Under the pieces are notes generated by a model. That model had not been told where the DNA came from and searched no databases. It saw nothing but the letters and a program-made list of their open reading frames with translations. The position numbers and the translations under genes were made by a program. Below are positions 34,850 to 43,034 of a DNA stretch of 64,000 bases, one piece after another. The DNA comes from Bacteroidota bacterium (lineage in GTDB: Bacteria; Bacteroidota; Bacteroidia; Bacteroidales; F082): contig JAJRQZ010000181.1 of assembly GCA_024279935.1 (NCBI GenBank), positions 1 through 64,000 of the forward strand, in the 5' to 3' direction. Within the stretch, counting starts at the first letter, position 1, and each line of letters opens with the position of its first letter.

Positions 34850-36976
34850 ATGAACTCGTTTTCTGATAAGATTGCCCTTGCCACAAACATTGGCCAATGG
34901 CAGGTGGAAAATGCCTTGCAACTATTCGCGGCCGGGGCAAGCATTCCTTTCGTTGCCCGTTACAGAAAGGAAAAAACAGGTGAGCTTACTGATTTCCAGC
35001 TTATTGAGATAGAGAAACTAAACAAGGTTTTTTTAGCACTTGCGGAAAGAAAGAATGCAATACTTAAAAGCCTGGGTGAAAGGGACTTACTCAGCGACCA
35101 ATTAAAACAAAGGATTGATGGTGCCGGAAACCTTAACGAACTGGAGGATATTTATTTGCCCTATCGCCTGAAACGAAAAACCCGTGCCACCATTGCTATT
35201 TCCAAAGGGCTGGAACCATTGGCAAAAATGATAATGTCTGAGAACATCAACAATCTGATGAACGCCGCAAGTGGTTTTGTCTCCGAGCAAAATGAAGTTG
35301 CCACTCCTGAAGAGGCGCTTCAGGGCGCCAGGGATATTATAGCCGAATGGATTAGCGAGAAAGATTTTGTTAGACATGATTTAAGACGGCTTTTTAGACG
35401 GTCGGCAACTATTTCCTCGAAAATCAGCAAAAAAAATACTGAACAGGCATCAAAATACGAATCCTATTCTGATTGGCATGAGCAGGCAGGCAAGGCTCCG
35501 GCACACAGAACACTCGCAATGTTCAGGGGTGAGAATGAAGGGATATTGAAAATCAGGGTAATCCCTGATTTCGAGACAGCCTATTCTCAACTGCGGCATA
35601 AGCTTATAAGGAAAGCCAACGAGGCTTCCGAACAAAAAGAAATTGCCTTGGCAGATTCCATAAAACGTTTATTATTTCCATCGCTGGAAACAGAGTACAG
35701 AAAGGAACTAAAGCAAAAAGCCGACGAAAGCAGCATAAAAGTATTTACTGAGAACTTACGGCAATTACTCCTTGCCCCTCCCCTTGGGCAAAAGACAATC
35801 CTTGCCATAGACCCGGGTTTCAGAACCGGCTGCAAACTAGTTCGTCTCGACAAGAACGGTAATCTCTTGGCCAACGAGACAATTTACCCGCATCCACCTC
35901 AAAATCAAACAACTTTGGCGATCAAGAAAATAAACAGTCTTGTAAATGCTTATAAAATAGATGCCATAGCCATTGGGAACGGAACTGCCGGGAGGGAAAC
36001 GGAAAACATTATCAAACGAATCAGGTTCAACAGAGATGTTATTGCCATAATGGTCAACGAGAACGGGGCTTCCATTTATTCGGCCTCTGCCTTGGCCCGA
36101 AAGGAATTCCCTGATTATGACATTACTGTAAGAGGCTCTGTATCAATAGGCCGGCGATTACAAGACCCATTGGCCGAACTTGTGAAGATTGACCCAAAAT
36201 CAATTGGTGTTGGGCAGTACCAGCATGATGTGGACCAGAATTTGCTTGCCGAGGGCTTGAGGACAACAGTAGAGCTTTGCGTAAACACAGTTGGTGTTGA
36301 CCTCAATTTGGCCAGTGCCGAACTGTTAAGATATATTTCCGGAATAGGCCCGAACCTTGCCCAAAATATTGTTCACCACCGAAGTTTAAACGGCAACTTC
36401 ACCACAAGGGAGCAATTGATGCAAGTAAAGGGCTTAGGGCCTAAGGCCTTCGAGCAGTCAGCGGGCTTTTTAAGGATAAAGAATGGCACAAACCCGCTGG
36501 ATGCCAGTGCTGTCCATCCCGAGAGCTATGCACTGGTAAACAGAATGGCCAAGAGCATTGGCTTTAAAGCCGAAGAATTAATAGGCGATAGGGAATTACT
36601 AAGCAAGATAAAGATCGGTGAATATGTTGATGAAAATATTGGCATCCCCACTTTAAGAGATATTATCAAAGAGCTGGAAAAACCAGGCAGGGATCCGCGC
36701 AAAGCTCATAAGATATTTGAGTTCGATCCCAATTTAAGAACAATGGGGGATCTGAAGGTTGGAATGACAGTTCCCGGAATGGTTACAAACATTACCGACT
36801 TCGGTGCGTTCATCGACATAGGCATCAAAGAAAACGGCCTGCTTCACAAAAGCCAGATAGCAGATAACTACGTAAGCAATCCATCGGAGCATCTGTTCAT
36901 GAACCAACAGCTTAAACTCAAAATAGTATCCGTTGACATACAAAAGAAGCGCATAGGATTGAGCTTGAGGTTGTAG
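34850..36976 (+). CDS. tex: Tex-family RNA-binding protein
   Basis: 708 residues with the full Tex order. An N-terminal helical domain (GASIPFVARYRKEKTGELTD) is followed by a YqgF/RuvC-like domain (TILAIDPGFRTGCKLVRLD), helix-hairpin-helix motifs (YISGIGPNLAQNIVHHR) and a C-terminal S1 domain (GMVTNITDFGAFIDIGIKEN). Tex proteins bind nucleic acids and affect transcription in several bacteria, but the molecular role is still unclear. The gene starts 15 bases after the T9SS type B gene. The last 109 bases are overlapped on the other strand by the open frame of the broken GT87-like gene. Confidence 0.95.
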   Translation: MNSFSDKIALATNIGQWQVENALQLFAAGASIPFVARYRKEKTGELTDFQLIEIEKLNKVFLALAERKNAILKSLGERDLLSDQLKQRIDGAGNLNELEDIYLPYRLKRKTRATIAISKGLEPLAKMIMSENINNLMNAASGFVSEQNEVATPEEALQGARDIIAEWISEKDFVRHDLRRLFRRSATISSKISKKNTEQASKYESYSDWHEQAGKAPAHRTLAMFRGENEGILKIRVIPDFETAYSQLRHKLIRKANEASEQKEIALADSIKRLLFPSLETEYRKELKQKADESSIKVFTENLRQLLLAPPLGQKTILAIDPGFRTGCKLVRLDKNGNLLANETIYPHPPQNQTTLAIKKINSLVNAYKIDAIAIGNGTAGRETENIIKRIRFNRDVIAIMVNENGASIYSASALARKEFPDYDITVRGSVSIGRRLQDPLAELVKIDPKSIGVGQYQHDVDQNLLAEGLRTTVELCVNTVGVDLNLASAELLRYISGIGPNLAQNIVHHRSLNGNFTTREQLMQVKGLGPKAFEQSAGFLRIKNGTNPLDASAVHPESYALVNRMAKSIGFKAEELIGDRELLSKIKIGEYVDENIGIPTLRDIIKELEKPGRDPRKAHKIFEFDPNLRTMGDLKVGMTVPGMVTNITDFGAFIDIGIKENGLLHKSQIADNYVSNPSEHLFMNQQLKLKIVSVDIQKKRIGLSLRL

Positions 36977-38142
36977 GACATCAGCTCAGGCTTTCTTAAG
37001 CTGTCAAAAACAATCCTCACCCATATTAAAATCATCGGGAACGCTTTCAGACTATAAGGTATTACAATATTTTCCCGTAAAACGGCAGGAAACAAATCAG
37101 TTGGCGACAGTGAAGTAAATATAATAGCAAACACGAACAAAACAATATTCCCAACTGATTTCCTGCTACTAATAAACCATAGGGATGCACCTGCCATGGC
37201 AATGACATAAGTAGGCGACTCTGCTTTATGATTAAACACAACAACCCAAACAAGTATGGACAAAAGGTATAACAACCTGAAGCTGTAACTTCTATAACTA
37301 CTGAACTTAATTAGCGGTATAACAAGGATGACAGCTCCCATCAATACGATGAAGTTTTTATCAATCCCCAGTCCGAACCAATTATAGAGCCAGCCCATAA
37401 CCGAATAGGCATTTGAAACGCTATTATCGTTGGCCAACATACTGCCATAACTCTCGAGCAATGCCAAATAACTGCCCATATCAACATAAACCAAAGGTAT
37501 CAGGAACAAGACCACAAACCATAGCGCCGTATAAAGCGCCAGCTTCAGCTTTTGCGGATAAAACAAATAAAGCACAAGCGCAACTATTCCAAAAAGCTTG
37601 ATATAAACGGAGAAGACAATTAAAAAGCTAGCCAACAAATATTTCCGCCCTTCCAGGGATGAAAAGGCAAATATTATCAATCCGGCCATCAAGGCATTCG
37701 ACTGCTCGTTCTGAATGGAAGTAAAAAACTCAATAAAGCTAAATGCCAGAGCAAGCAATTTCTGCTTTTCACTTAGCCCGGGAATTGAAATAACTGCAAC
37801 GAAAAACACTAGTGCATTTAACAAATTCCATAAGAACAAACCCAGCCAATCGGGGAAAGCGGCAAAGAAACCAAAAAAGACGGCAAAACTAGGGCTGTAC
37901 TTATATAGATCCCAATACTCATCGGGATAGTGGACATATAAATCCTTGCCCGTCCTGATATGCTCGCTCGACTTGGCAAAAATGATGTAATTATTGTAAG
38001 AACAATATTAAATTTCACCATTTTCCATCTTGTTCGGACCTGAAAGTATTGATTGGAAATTTGTTACAACAACCGAGAATATAAATATCGAAAGCAGGAT
38101 TTCCTTTCTTAAAACAATATTTTCTATCTTTTTAAAATGCAA
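36868..38142 (-). pseudogene. GT87-like (DUF2029) mannosyltransferase, broken by an in-frame stop
   Basis: A polytopic membrane protein of up to ten helices, resembling GT87 polyprenyl-phosphate-mannose-dependent transferases. The reading frame from TTG 38142 gives a first helix (LLSIFIFSVVVTNF) and then a TAA at 38008-38010. The same frame continues with typical family sequence: YNNYIIFAKSSEHI, LYVHYPDEYWDLYKYSPSFA, then LGLFLWNLLNALVFF. The conserved block lies upstream of the first usable start (a TTG at 37839), so the gene cannot make a full protein as written. At the 3' end the frame runs 109 bases into tex, which suggests that the original stop was also lost. A sequencing error at the stop is possible. 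Confidence 0.7.
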
Positions 38143-38194
38143 ACCTTAATCCTTCAAAACAATTTTCAAATAACAAAGATGGCAATTAATTATA

Positions 38195-38202
38195 TAACTT
38201 TG
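38195..38202 (+). promoter_or_regulatory. -7 box of the outer-membrane barrel gene
   Basis: TAACTTTG, 26 bases before the ATG at 38229. Confidence 0.5.
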
Positions 38203-38228
38203 CGTTATCAAAACAAATCTTGGAGAAT

Positions 38229-38927
38229 ATGTTGAAGAAGCTGTGCGTTTTAAGTTTTCTGTTTAGTTTAATACTGATTAACAATCCGTTAAAGGCTCAA
38301 ATCATTAAGGGGGAAGCCATTGCCGGCTTCAATTTAAGCAAAGTAGAAGGCGACAGGGTAAACAACGGCATGATCCGCTTCAACAAAATAGGCATCAACC
38401 TCGGGCTTGGGGTCTTGATTCCGGTTTGGAACAACTTCGACATTAACATGGAGGTTCTTTTCAATCAAAAAGGGGCTTATCGCCGAAACGGACCAAATCC
38501 TGACAGTGCCAAACCGAATTATCAAACCGTGCTCAACTATGCCGAAATCCCATTATTGATACAATATACCGACAGGGACAGGATTACGGTGGGAACAGGG
38601 CTATCGTATTCGCGGCTTGTAGGCACAAAATGGGTGGTAAACGGACGAACCTTGAGCGACAACCCATTGGATGGATATTTTAGCCGCGACAACCTTGACT
38701 GGCTTCTGGATTTCAGGTTTAGGGTTTATCAGCAACTGAAATTAAATATCAGGTATTCATATAGCCTGACATCGATATGGTCGGGGTCCGATGACGCACT
38801 GCTTGAAACTTTGGCCGGAGAAAAACAAAGTGCCGACCAAAGAAGCTCGATGATAAGTTTCAGGCTGATATGGATCTTCAACGAAAGACAGAGCAAGCGT
38901 AATTTAAACAAAGCGGAAAATGAGTAA
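38229..38927 (+). CDS. PorT-family outer-membrane beta-barrel protein
   Basis: About 232 residues. The signal peptide ends near LKAQ. The mature part is a small beta-barrel with alternating strands such as GEAIAGFNLSKVEGD, INLGLGVLIPVWNNFDINME, YAEIPLLIQY and VGTGLSYSRLVG. This is the outer_membrane beta-barrel (PorT-like) pattern widespread in the phylum. The T9SS PorT itself is better matched by the gene at the end of the window. The final residues are charged and extend past the last strand. The stop overlaps the next gene by eight bases, so the cupin is translated from the same message. The ligand is unknown. Confidence 0.78.
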   Translation: MLKKLCVLSFLFSLILINNPLKAQIIKGEAIAGFNLSKVEGDRVNNGMIRFNKIGINLGLGVLIPVWNNFDINMEVLFNQKGAYRRNGPNPDSAKPNYQTVLNYAEIPLLIQYTDRDRITVGTGLSYSRLVGTKWVVNGRTLSDNPLDGYFSRDNLDWLLDFRFRVYQQLKLNIRYSYSLTSIWSGSDDALLETLAGEKQSADQRSSMISFRLIWIFNERQSKRNLNKAENE

Positions 38928-39414
38928 CCCAGGATATTATATTAAAAAACTCGAACTTCAAAAACATCCCGAGGGAGGCTGGTTCAAAGAAACTTATCGT
39001 TCCGGGGAGATGATTCCCAAAAACTCGCTAAGCGACAGATTCCCGGCGGACAGGAACACCTCGACTTCCATATTGTTCTTGCTTGAGGCAGGGGAATTCT
39101 CGGCTTTCCACCGAATTAAATCCGATGAGATCTGGAATTTTCACGCAGGGGCTTCCTTAACTATATTTTCGATCTCAAATGAAGGCAAACTAAAGACAGA
39201 TAAATTGGGCCTTGACATCGAGAAAGGCGAAAAGCCACAGGTCATAGTTCCTTTCGGACATTATTTTGCGGCAAAAACCAATGGGGATTTCACCCTTGCG
39301 GGATGTACCGTTGCTCCCGGATTCGATTTCAAGGATTTTGAAATGCCATCCAAAAAGGAGTTGTTAGGTTTATTTCCCGAACAAGGGGAAATCATCAGGC
39401 TTTATGGTTTCTAA
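38920..39414 (+). CDS. DUF985 cupin-like protein
   Basis: 164 residues with the DUF985 RmlC-like jelly-roll pattern. Visible segments are LQKHPEGGWFKETYRS, STSILFLLEAGEFSAFHRIK, SDEIWNFHAGASL and FTLAGCTVAPGFDFKDFEMP. Conserved histidine, glutamate and arginine residues fit a metal or small-molecule pocket. No enzymatic activity is established for most members. It overlaps the outer-membrane barrel gene by eight bases, a coupling that seems to reflect operon structure rather than shared function. Confidence 0.88.
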   Translation: MSNPGYYIKKLELQKHPEGGWFKETYRSGEMIPKNSLSDRFPADRNTSTSILFLLEAGEFSAFHRIKSDEIWNFHAGASLTIFSISNEGKLKTDKLGLDIEKGEKPQVIVPFGHYFAAKTNGDFTLAGCTVAPGFDFKDFEMPSKKELLGLFPEQGEIIRLYGF

Positions 39415-39460
39415 GGATTTAGTGGTTTAGCCCACTAATAAAAGATCTTTTTCAAAAACC

Positions 39461-39492
39461 CATGGTATAGAATACCATCAGATATTTTTTCC
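39461..39492 (+). terminator. Weak hairpin terminator after the cupin gene
   Basis: A 7-bp stem ATGGTAT/ATACCAT with a 3-base loop, then CAGATATTTTTT. The stem is AT-rich, so efficiency may be low. Confidence 0.5.
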
Positions 39493-39524
39493 AGTTAAAT
39501 TAAAGGATAAAAAGCATCAAAGCA

Positions 39525-40313
39525 TTACTTCTCTTTACTTTCCTGAAATATTCTTGCCTCATCTAAAAATGCCCTGGCTATCGGTGCTGAGAGCAGATGT
39601 AAGGTATCCATGCGTTCGGGATGCCATTGAACAGCCATTAGAAAACTCTTGCCGCCCCTGTTTTCCCATTCAATGGCCTCAGGGAGGCTATCGGCCGAAA
39701 AAGCTGAAACTACTAAACCGTTGCCTGGTTTTTTGATTCCCTGATGATGATTGCTGGTAACCTTACCGAACTCCACGCTGCTGATGGCTTCCAGGAGTGT
39801 GCTGTCAACCAGGAAAACATCATGGTAACAATTTCGCCAATCATCCCGGCGATGAATGACAGCAGAGTCGAACTCGCCTGGGATATCGACATAAAGGCTA
39901 CCGCCTAGGGCTATGTTAAGTATCTGTTCGCCACGGCATACACCAATTATGGGCATTTTGTTTTTAATGGCGTAATCTATCAATGCAAATTCCAGGCTGT
40001 CGCGATAATAGTCTATGGAACCGCAATTTACGGTATCACCAATCTGGTCATAATATGCCGGAAAAACATCTTCGCCACCTGTGAGCAATAGTCCGTTACA
40101 GTTTTGAAGCACCTTTATTGCCGAATCAACTCCAAGGGGATAAAGATTCTTATATTCTACATTTTGCTCAAAACGGCTCAACCAGCCAGTATAGTTGGGC
40201 GATTCCTTGGAGATAGCAATTACAACGGTCTCCTTTTCAGGAGGATAGCAGCACGATTGCAGTAAAATCAGTAATATGGCAAATACGGACAGGCGATAAT
40301 TGAAAAAACACAT
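39525..40313 (-). CDS. C26-type gamma-glutamyl hydrolase-like amidotransferase, predicted lipoprotein
   Basis: 262 residues. The class I glutamine-amidotransferase fold shows LLLTGGEDVFPAYY, the nucleophile in IIGVCRGEQILNIALGG and the histidine-glutamate pair in AVQWHPERMD. This matches the gamma-glutamyl-GABA hydrolase group (peptidase C26), which cleaves gamma-glutamyl amide bonds. Unlike the cytosolic PuuD enzymes, it begins with a signal sequence and a lipobox LLQSC. It should therefore sit on a membrane facing the periplasm or outside. The catalytic residues are intact. The substrate is unknown, and it might act on external peptides such as folate polyglutamate or glutathione. Confidence 0.85.
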   Translation of the reverse strand: MCFFNYRLSVFAILLILLQSCCYPPEKETVVIAISKESPNYTGWLSRFEQNVEYKNLYPLGVDSAIKVLQNCNGLLLTGGEDVFPAYYDQIGDTVNCGSIDYYRDSLEFALIDYAIKNKMPIIGVCRGEQILNIALGGSLYVDIPGEFDSAVIHRRDDWRNCYHDVFLVDSTLLEAISSVEFGKVTSNHHQGIKKPGNGLVVSAFSADSLPEAIEWENRGGKSFLMAVQWHPERMDTLHLLSAPIARAFLDEARIFQESKEK

Positions 40314-40339
40314 AATTAAATTTTAATTTCCGGGAATGC

Positions 40340-41065
40340 TCAAATAATAATCCCTGAGCCATTCACGATATTGGACGGTAAAGTTATTGTTTTCTTCCCT
40401 AATAATAAAATATTCTGTTTCAATGCTGTCGGCAGCATTTTTTTAAACTCCATATTGATCCTGCTCGGCATAAGCCCCCTTCTGGGGAAGATCAGCAATC
40501 TCCTGTTGAGAAAGAGACTGTTCTTCTTTGCGATGGCAATAAACCTCTCATGTTTAAAATATGGAATTACAAGATTAAAACTACCATTCTCTCTTAACAA
40601 CATATTTACGCCTAAACATAATTCGCTGTATTTCAGCATTGTAGTATGTCTGGCATTAGTCTTTCTTGAATTAGGCGAGTGTAGGTCGGAAGTAAAAAAT
40701 GGAGGGTTGGAAACTATTAAGTCGTATGTAGCCGCTCTTGCTTTTTTCGCGTATTCATTAAAATCCTCGTTTATGATATTCAAGTTATCGGCAAAAGCCG
40801 AATTACTAAAATTATCTGACGATTCCTCTACGGAAGGCAAATCGATTTCCACAGCATCAATTGCAGCATTGCACCTGGATGCTATTAGCAAACTAATAAT
40901 TCCCGAGCCCGAGCCAACATCCAAAACCGTTTCGGCATTGTTTATGCGCGCCCAAATTCCAAGCAATATGGCATCACTGCCGGTTCTCATCGTTGAACGA
41001 TGATGATTGAGGCTAAATTGCTTAAAATGAAAAGCTCTTGTGTCGTCATACTCTTTACTTTTCAT
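40340..41065 (-). CDS. tRNA1(Val) adenine-N6 methyltransferase-like protein (TrmN6/YfiC)
   Basis: 241 residues. The SAM-binding loop is VLDVGSGSGIISLLIASR, and the N6-adenine catalytic motif is SNPPFFTSDLHSPN. The N-terminus FKQFSLNHHRSTMRTGSDAI is typical of the YfiC group. These enzymes methylate A37 of tRNA-Val. The C-terminal IFPRRGLMPSRINMEF region is also family-like. It lies between the C26 amidotransferase gene and rimM on the same strand with small gaps. No own promoter is obvious. Confidence 0.88.
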   Translation of the reverse strand: MKSKEYDDTRAFHFKQFSLNHHRSTMRTGSDAILLGIWARINNAETVLDVGSGSGIISLLIASRCNAAIDAVEIDLPSVEESSDNFSNSAFADNLNIINEDFNEYAKKARAATYDLIVSNPPFFTSDLHSPNSRKTNARHTTMLKYSELCLGVNMLLRENGSFNLVIPYFKHERFIAIAKKNSLFLNRRLLIFPRRGLMPSRINMEFKKMLPTALKQNILLLGKKTITLPSNIVNGSGIII

Positions 41066-41100
41066 ATCAAGGTTATAAACAAGAAGTTACAAAGAGCATA

Positions 41101-41134
41101 AAGTTAGTTTATTTATTAAGTTAGTTTATTTATT
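41101..41134. repeat. 17-bp tandem duplication at the rimM stop
   Basis: Two perfect head-to-tail copies of AAGTTAGTTTATTTATT. The stop codon of rimM (41126-41128) lies in one copy, and the other copy lies just after it, with a duplicate of the last codons. The protein end is unaffected. Confidence 0.8.
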
Positions 41135-41659
41135 AAGATAAATATCGATCAATCCTTCTGGAGCCCGAACAAGAATTTGTTTGGCTTTTCTATCGACTTT
41201 TTGGATAATATCACCATTCATTGGCATCAGGACTTCAATATCGTCATCGGTTAAAACCTGAAACAGGCTTTGGCTGGGATAGTCGAGGACGGTTTTTATT
41301 GTCCCGACCCTGCCAAAACCCAGATCAATTAATTCAAAACCTTCAACTTCGTGAAAATAGAATGAATTACCGGTTTTTTCGGGCAAAACCGACATTGGCA
41401 GGTAAAGGTCTTTTTGAACCAGCGCGGCAGCATCCTCTGCATCGTTCACATCTTGAAGCTCGATTACTGCTTTATTGTTCAGCAAGTTGACAGACTTGAT
41501 GAAATAAGGTATCAGGTTTTGGTTTATCTCAACAAATACAATATCCAACTCACTATATTCCATTGGGTTATCTACGTCGAGCCATACATTCAGCTTACCT
41601 TCGTAGCCATGCGCCTTTGTAATTTTCCCCAGAAAGAAATAATCATCCCGATTGATCAT
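41126..41659 (-). CDS. rimM: Ribosome maturation factor RimM
   Basis: 177 residues. RimM helps late assembly of the 30S subunit head and binds S19. The N-terminal RimM domain is seen in FFLGKITKAHGYEGKLNVWL. A PRC-barrel segment follows from about residue 95 (YFHEVEGFELIDLGFGRVGT to VRAPEGLIDIYLNK). It lies downstream of rpsP, the usual arrangement, but a strong terminator separates them. No trmD or rplS adjoins, unlike the classic rpsP-rimM-trmD-rplS operon. Confidence 0.93.
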   Translation of the reverse strand: MINRDDYFFLGKITKAHGYEGKLNVWLDVDNPMEYSELDIVFVEINQNLIPYFIKSVNLLNNKAVIELQDVNDAEDAAALVQKDLYLPMSVLPEKTGNSFYFHEVEGFELIDLGFGRVGTIKTVLDYPSQSLFQVLTDDDIEVLMPMNGDIIQKVDRKAKQILVRAPEGLIDIYLNK

Positions 41660-41709
41660 GATGCGAAATTACGATTTTTTGTTTTTAAAGTTTATCGTGA
41701 GCTATTAAA

Positions 41710-41750
41710 AAACAAAAGCCCTTCCTGATTTTCAGGAAGGGCTTTTGTTA
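41710..41750 (-). terminator. Terminator between rpsP and rimM
   Basis: A 17-bp perfect stem (ACAAAAGCCCTTCCTGA with its complement) and a 3-base loop. On the minus strand TTTTGT closes the stem and T-rich sequence follows. It ends rpsP messages or attenuates read-through into rimM. Confidence 0.85.
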
Positions 41751-41763
41751 TATTGTATCAAAA

Positions 41764-42444
41764 CTACTCAGCAGTTTCCTTATTGCTTTCTTCGGCAGGA
41801 GTTTCTGCTTTATCGGCAGCTTTCTCAGGAGCATCTTCCTTGGGTGCGGCTTTTCCAGCGACTTCCCCGGGAGCGGTTTCTTCCGGGGCGACTTTTTCAG
41901 CGACTTCCTCTGATACTTTAGCAGCATTTTCAGCTTCTATTGCGGCAGCGGCTTCTTTTGCGGCTTTAATTTTCGCATCTTCCACGGCTTGGCGTTTCTT
42001 GGCTATTTCAGCCTCGCGGGCTTCGTTAATTTTAGATTCTGCCTCAAGAACTGCTTTTTTTGCATTTCTGTCTTTTTCCTGGATACCCTGGCGATTAGCC
42101 TCTATTTTAGCTTCTTTCTCAGTAAGCCAGTTCTGGAACTTAACCTCTGCTTGTGCTTCGGTCAAGGCTCCTTTTCTCACACCTTTAAGCAAGTGATGCT
42201 TATAAAGAATGCCTTTATAAGAAAGTATTGCCTTAACGGTGTTGGTTGGCTGGACACCTTTTTGAAGCCAGTCAAGTGCTTTATCAAAATTAATATTGAT
42301 TTCAGCAGGGTTTGTAATGGGATTGTATGTACCTATCTTCTCAATAAATCTTCCATCTCGTGGTGCACGACCATCCGCAATTACGATATGGTAAAAAGGC
42401 GCTGCTTTTTTACCAAAACGTTGCAATCTCATTTTTGTAGCCAT
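41764..42444 (-). CDS. rpsP: 30S ribosomal protein S16 with long Ala/Glu-rich tail
   Basis: 226 residues, more than twice the usual 80-90. The S16 core occupies the first 80 residues: [20 protein letters not shown], the [13 protein letters not shown] segment and a [12 protein letters not shown] helix. Residues 95-165 are a charged helical region ([20 protein letters not shown] and onward). Residues 165-226 are a low-complexity Ala/Glu/Pro tail with repeated AEKV-, APEE- and AGKAA-type words. Extended S16 proteins are known in the Bacteroidota. The tail probably lies on the outside of the 30S subunit. Confidence 0.94.
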   Translation of the reverse strand: MATKMRLQRFGKKAAPFYHIVIADGRAPRDGRFIEKIGTYNPITNPAEININFDKALDWLQKGVQPTNTVKAILSYKGILYKHHLLKGVRKGALTEAQAEVKFQNWLTEKEAKIEANRQGIQEKDRNAKKAVLEAESKINEAREAEIAKKRQAVEDAKIKAAKEAAAAIEAENAAKVSEEVAEKVAPEETAPGEVAGKAAPKEDAPEKAADKAETPAEESNKETAE

Positions 42445-42556
42445 AATAAATTATGATTTAATTATTTATAAAAAACCGATTTTCAAATCGGGCTGCAAAA
42501 GTGCGAATAATTTTTTAATTGGCAAAGGGAATTTATTAGTTTTATTTACCAAAAAA

Positions 42557-42933
42557 GTACCACGAAACTATAAGCGGGATCCTGTTCCATATTGCTATGG
42601 AGCCTATCATTTATCTAGCCCCGGAATCACTCCCGGGGTCAAGCGATCTACCCTCCGGCTCAGGCGGGCAGCCCTCAATCGCCGGTATATTTGATCTTGC
42701 AATCCATAAGGTTTGTCCACTTATACCGTCACCGGTATAAGTCGTGGGCTCTTACCCCGCGTTTTCACCATTGCCTCCCGCCGGGCGGGATAGGCTGTTG
42801 TTTTCTGCGACACTTTCTGTATCCCGTCATGCCAATTACAAAACGGGACCCTTCCCGTTAGGAAGTATGGCGCCCTGTATTGTCCCGACTTTCCTCCTCG
42901 CCTGAGGCGAGGCGATAGACCGTTTCGTGGTAC
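42557..42933 (-). ncRNA. rnpB: RNase P RNA, bacterial type A
   Basis: About 377 bases read on the minus strand. The ends pair as the P1 helix: the 5' end GTACCACGAAAC is complementary to the 3' end GTTTCGTGGTAC. Conserved elements are seen in order. These include GAGGAGGAAAGTCGGGACA followed by ACAGGGCGCCATACTTCC near the 5' end, GCAGAAAACAACAGCCTATC, GGCAATGGTGAAAACGCGGG with the GTAAGAGCCCACGA stretch, and the 3' segment ATAAATGATAGGCTCCAT. RNase P RNA cleaves the 5' leader from tRNA precursors together with the RnpA protein, which is not in the window. A -7 box five bases upstream fixes the 5' end closely. Confidence 0.95.
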
Positions 42934-42938
42934 GTCGG

Positions 42939-42946
42939 CAAAAATA
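42939..42946 (-). promoter_or_regulatory. -7 box of rnpB
   Basis: TATTTTTG on the minus strand ends five bases before the inferred 5' end of RNase P RNA, the spacing expected for direct transcription start. Confidence 0.65.
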
Positions 42947-42979
42947 CTAAATTATGCGTCTCTCAGCAGATCCCACGAA

Positions 42980-43006
42980 AAAAAGGGCGATCCCAAACCG
43001 CCCTTT
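42980..43006 (-). terminator. Terminator of the phosphate transporter gene
   Basis: On the minus strand a 7-bp stem AAGGGCG/CGCCCTT with a 9-base loop is followed by T6-7. It sits just before the rnpB promoter and insulates it. Confidence 0.75.
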
Positions 43007-43034
43007 CTTATTCGTCTCAGATTGTTCCTATAAG

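Noticed and set aside
41753-42456. Long plus-strand ORFs opposite rpsP, up to 155 codons
   Set aside because: They are antisense shadows of the Ala/Glu-rich S16 tail, whose codons give Ser/Ala-rich open frames on the other strand.
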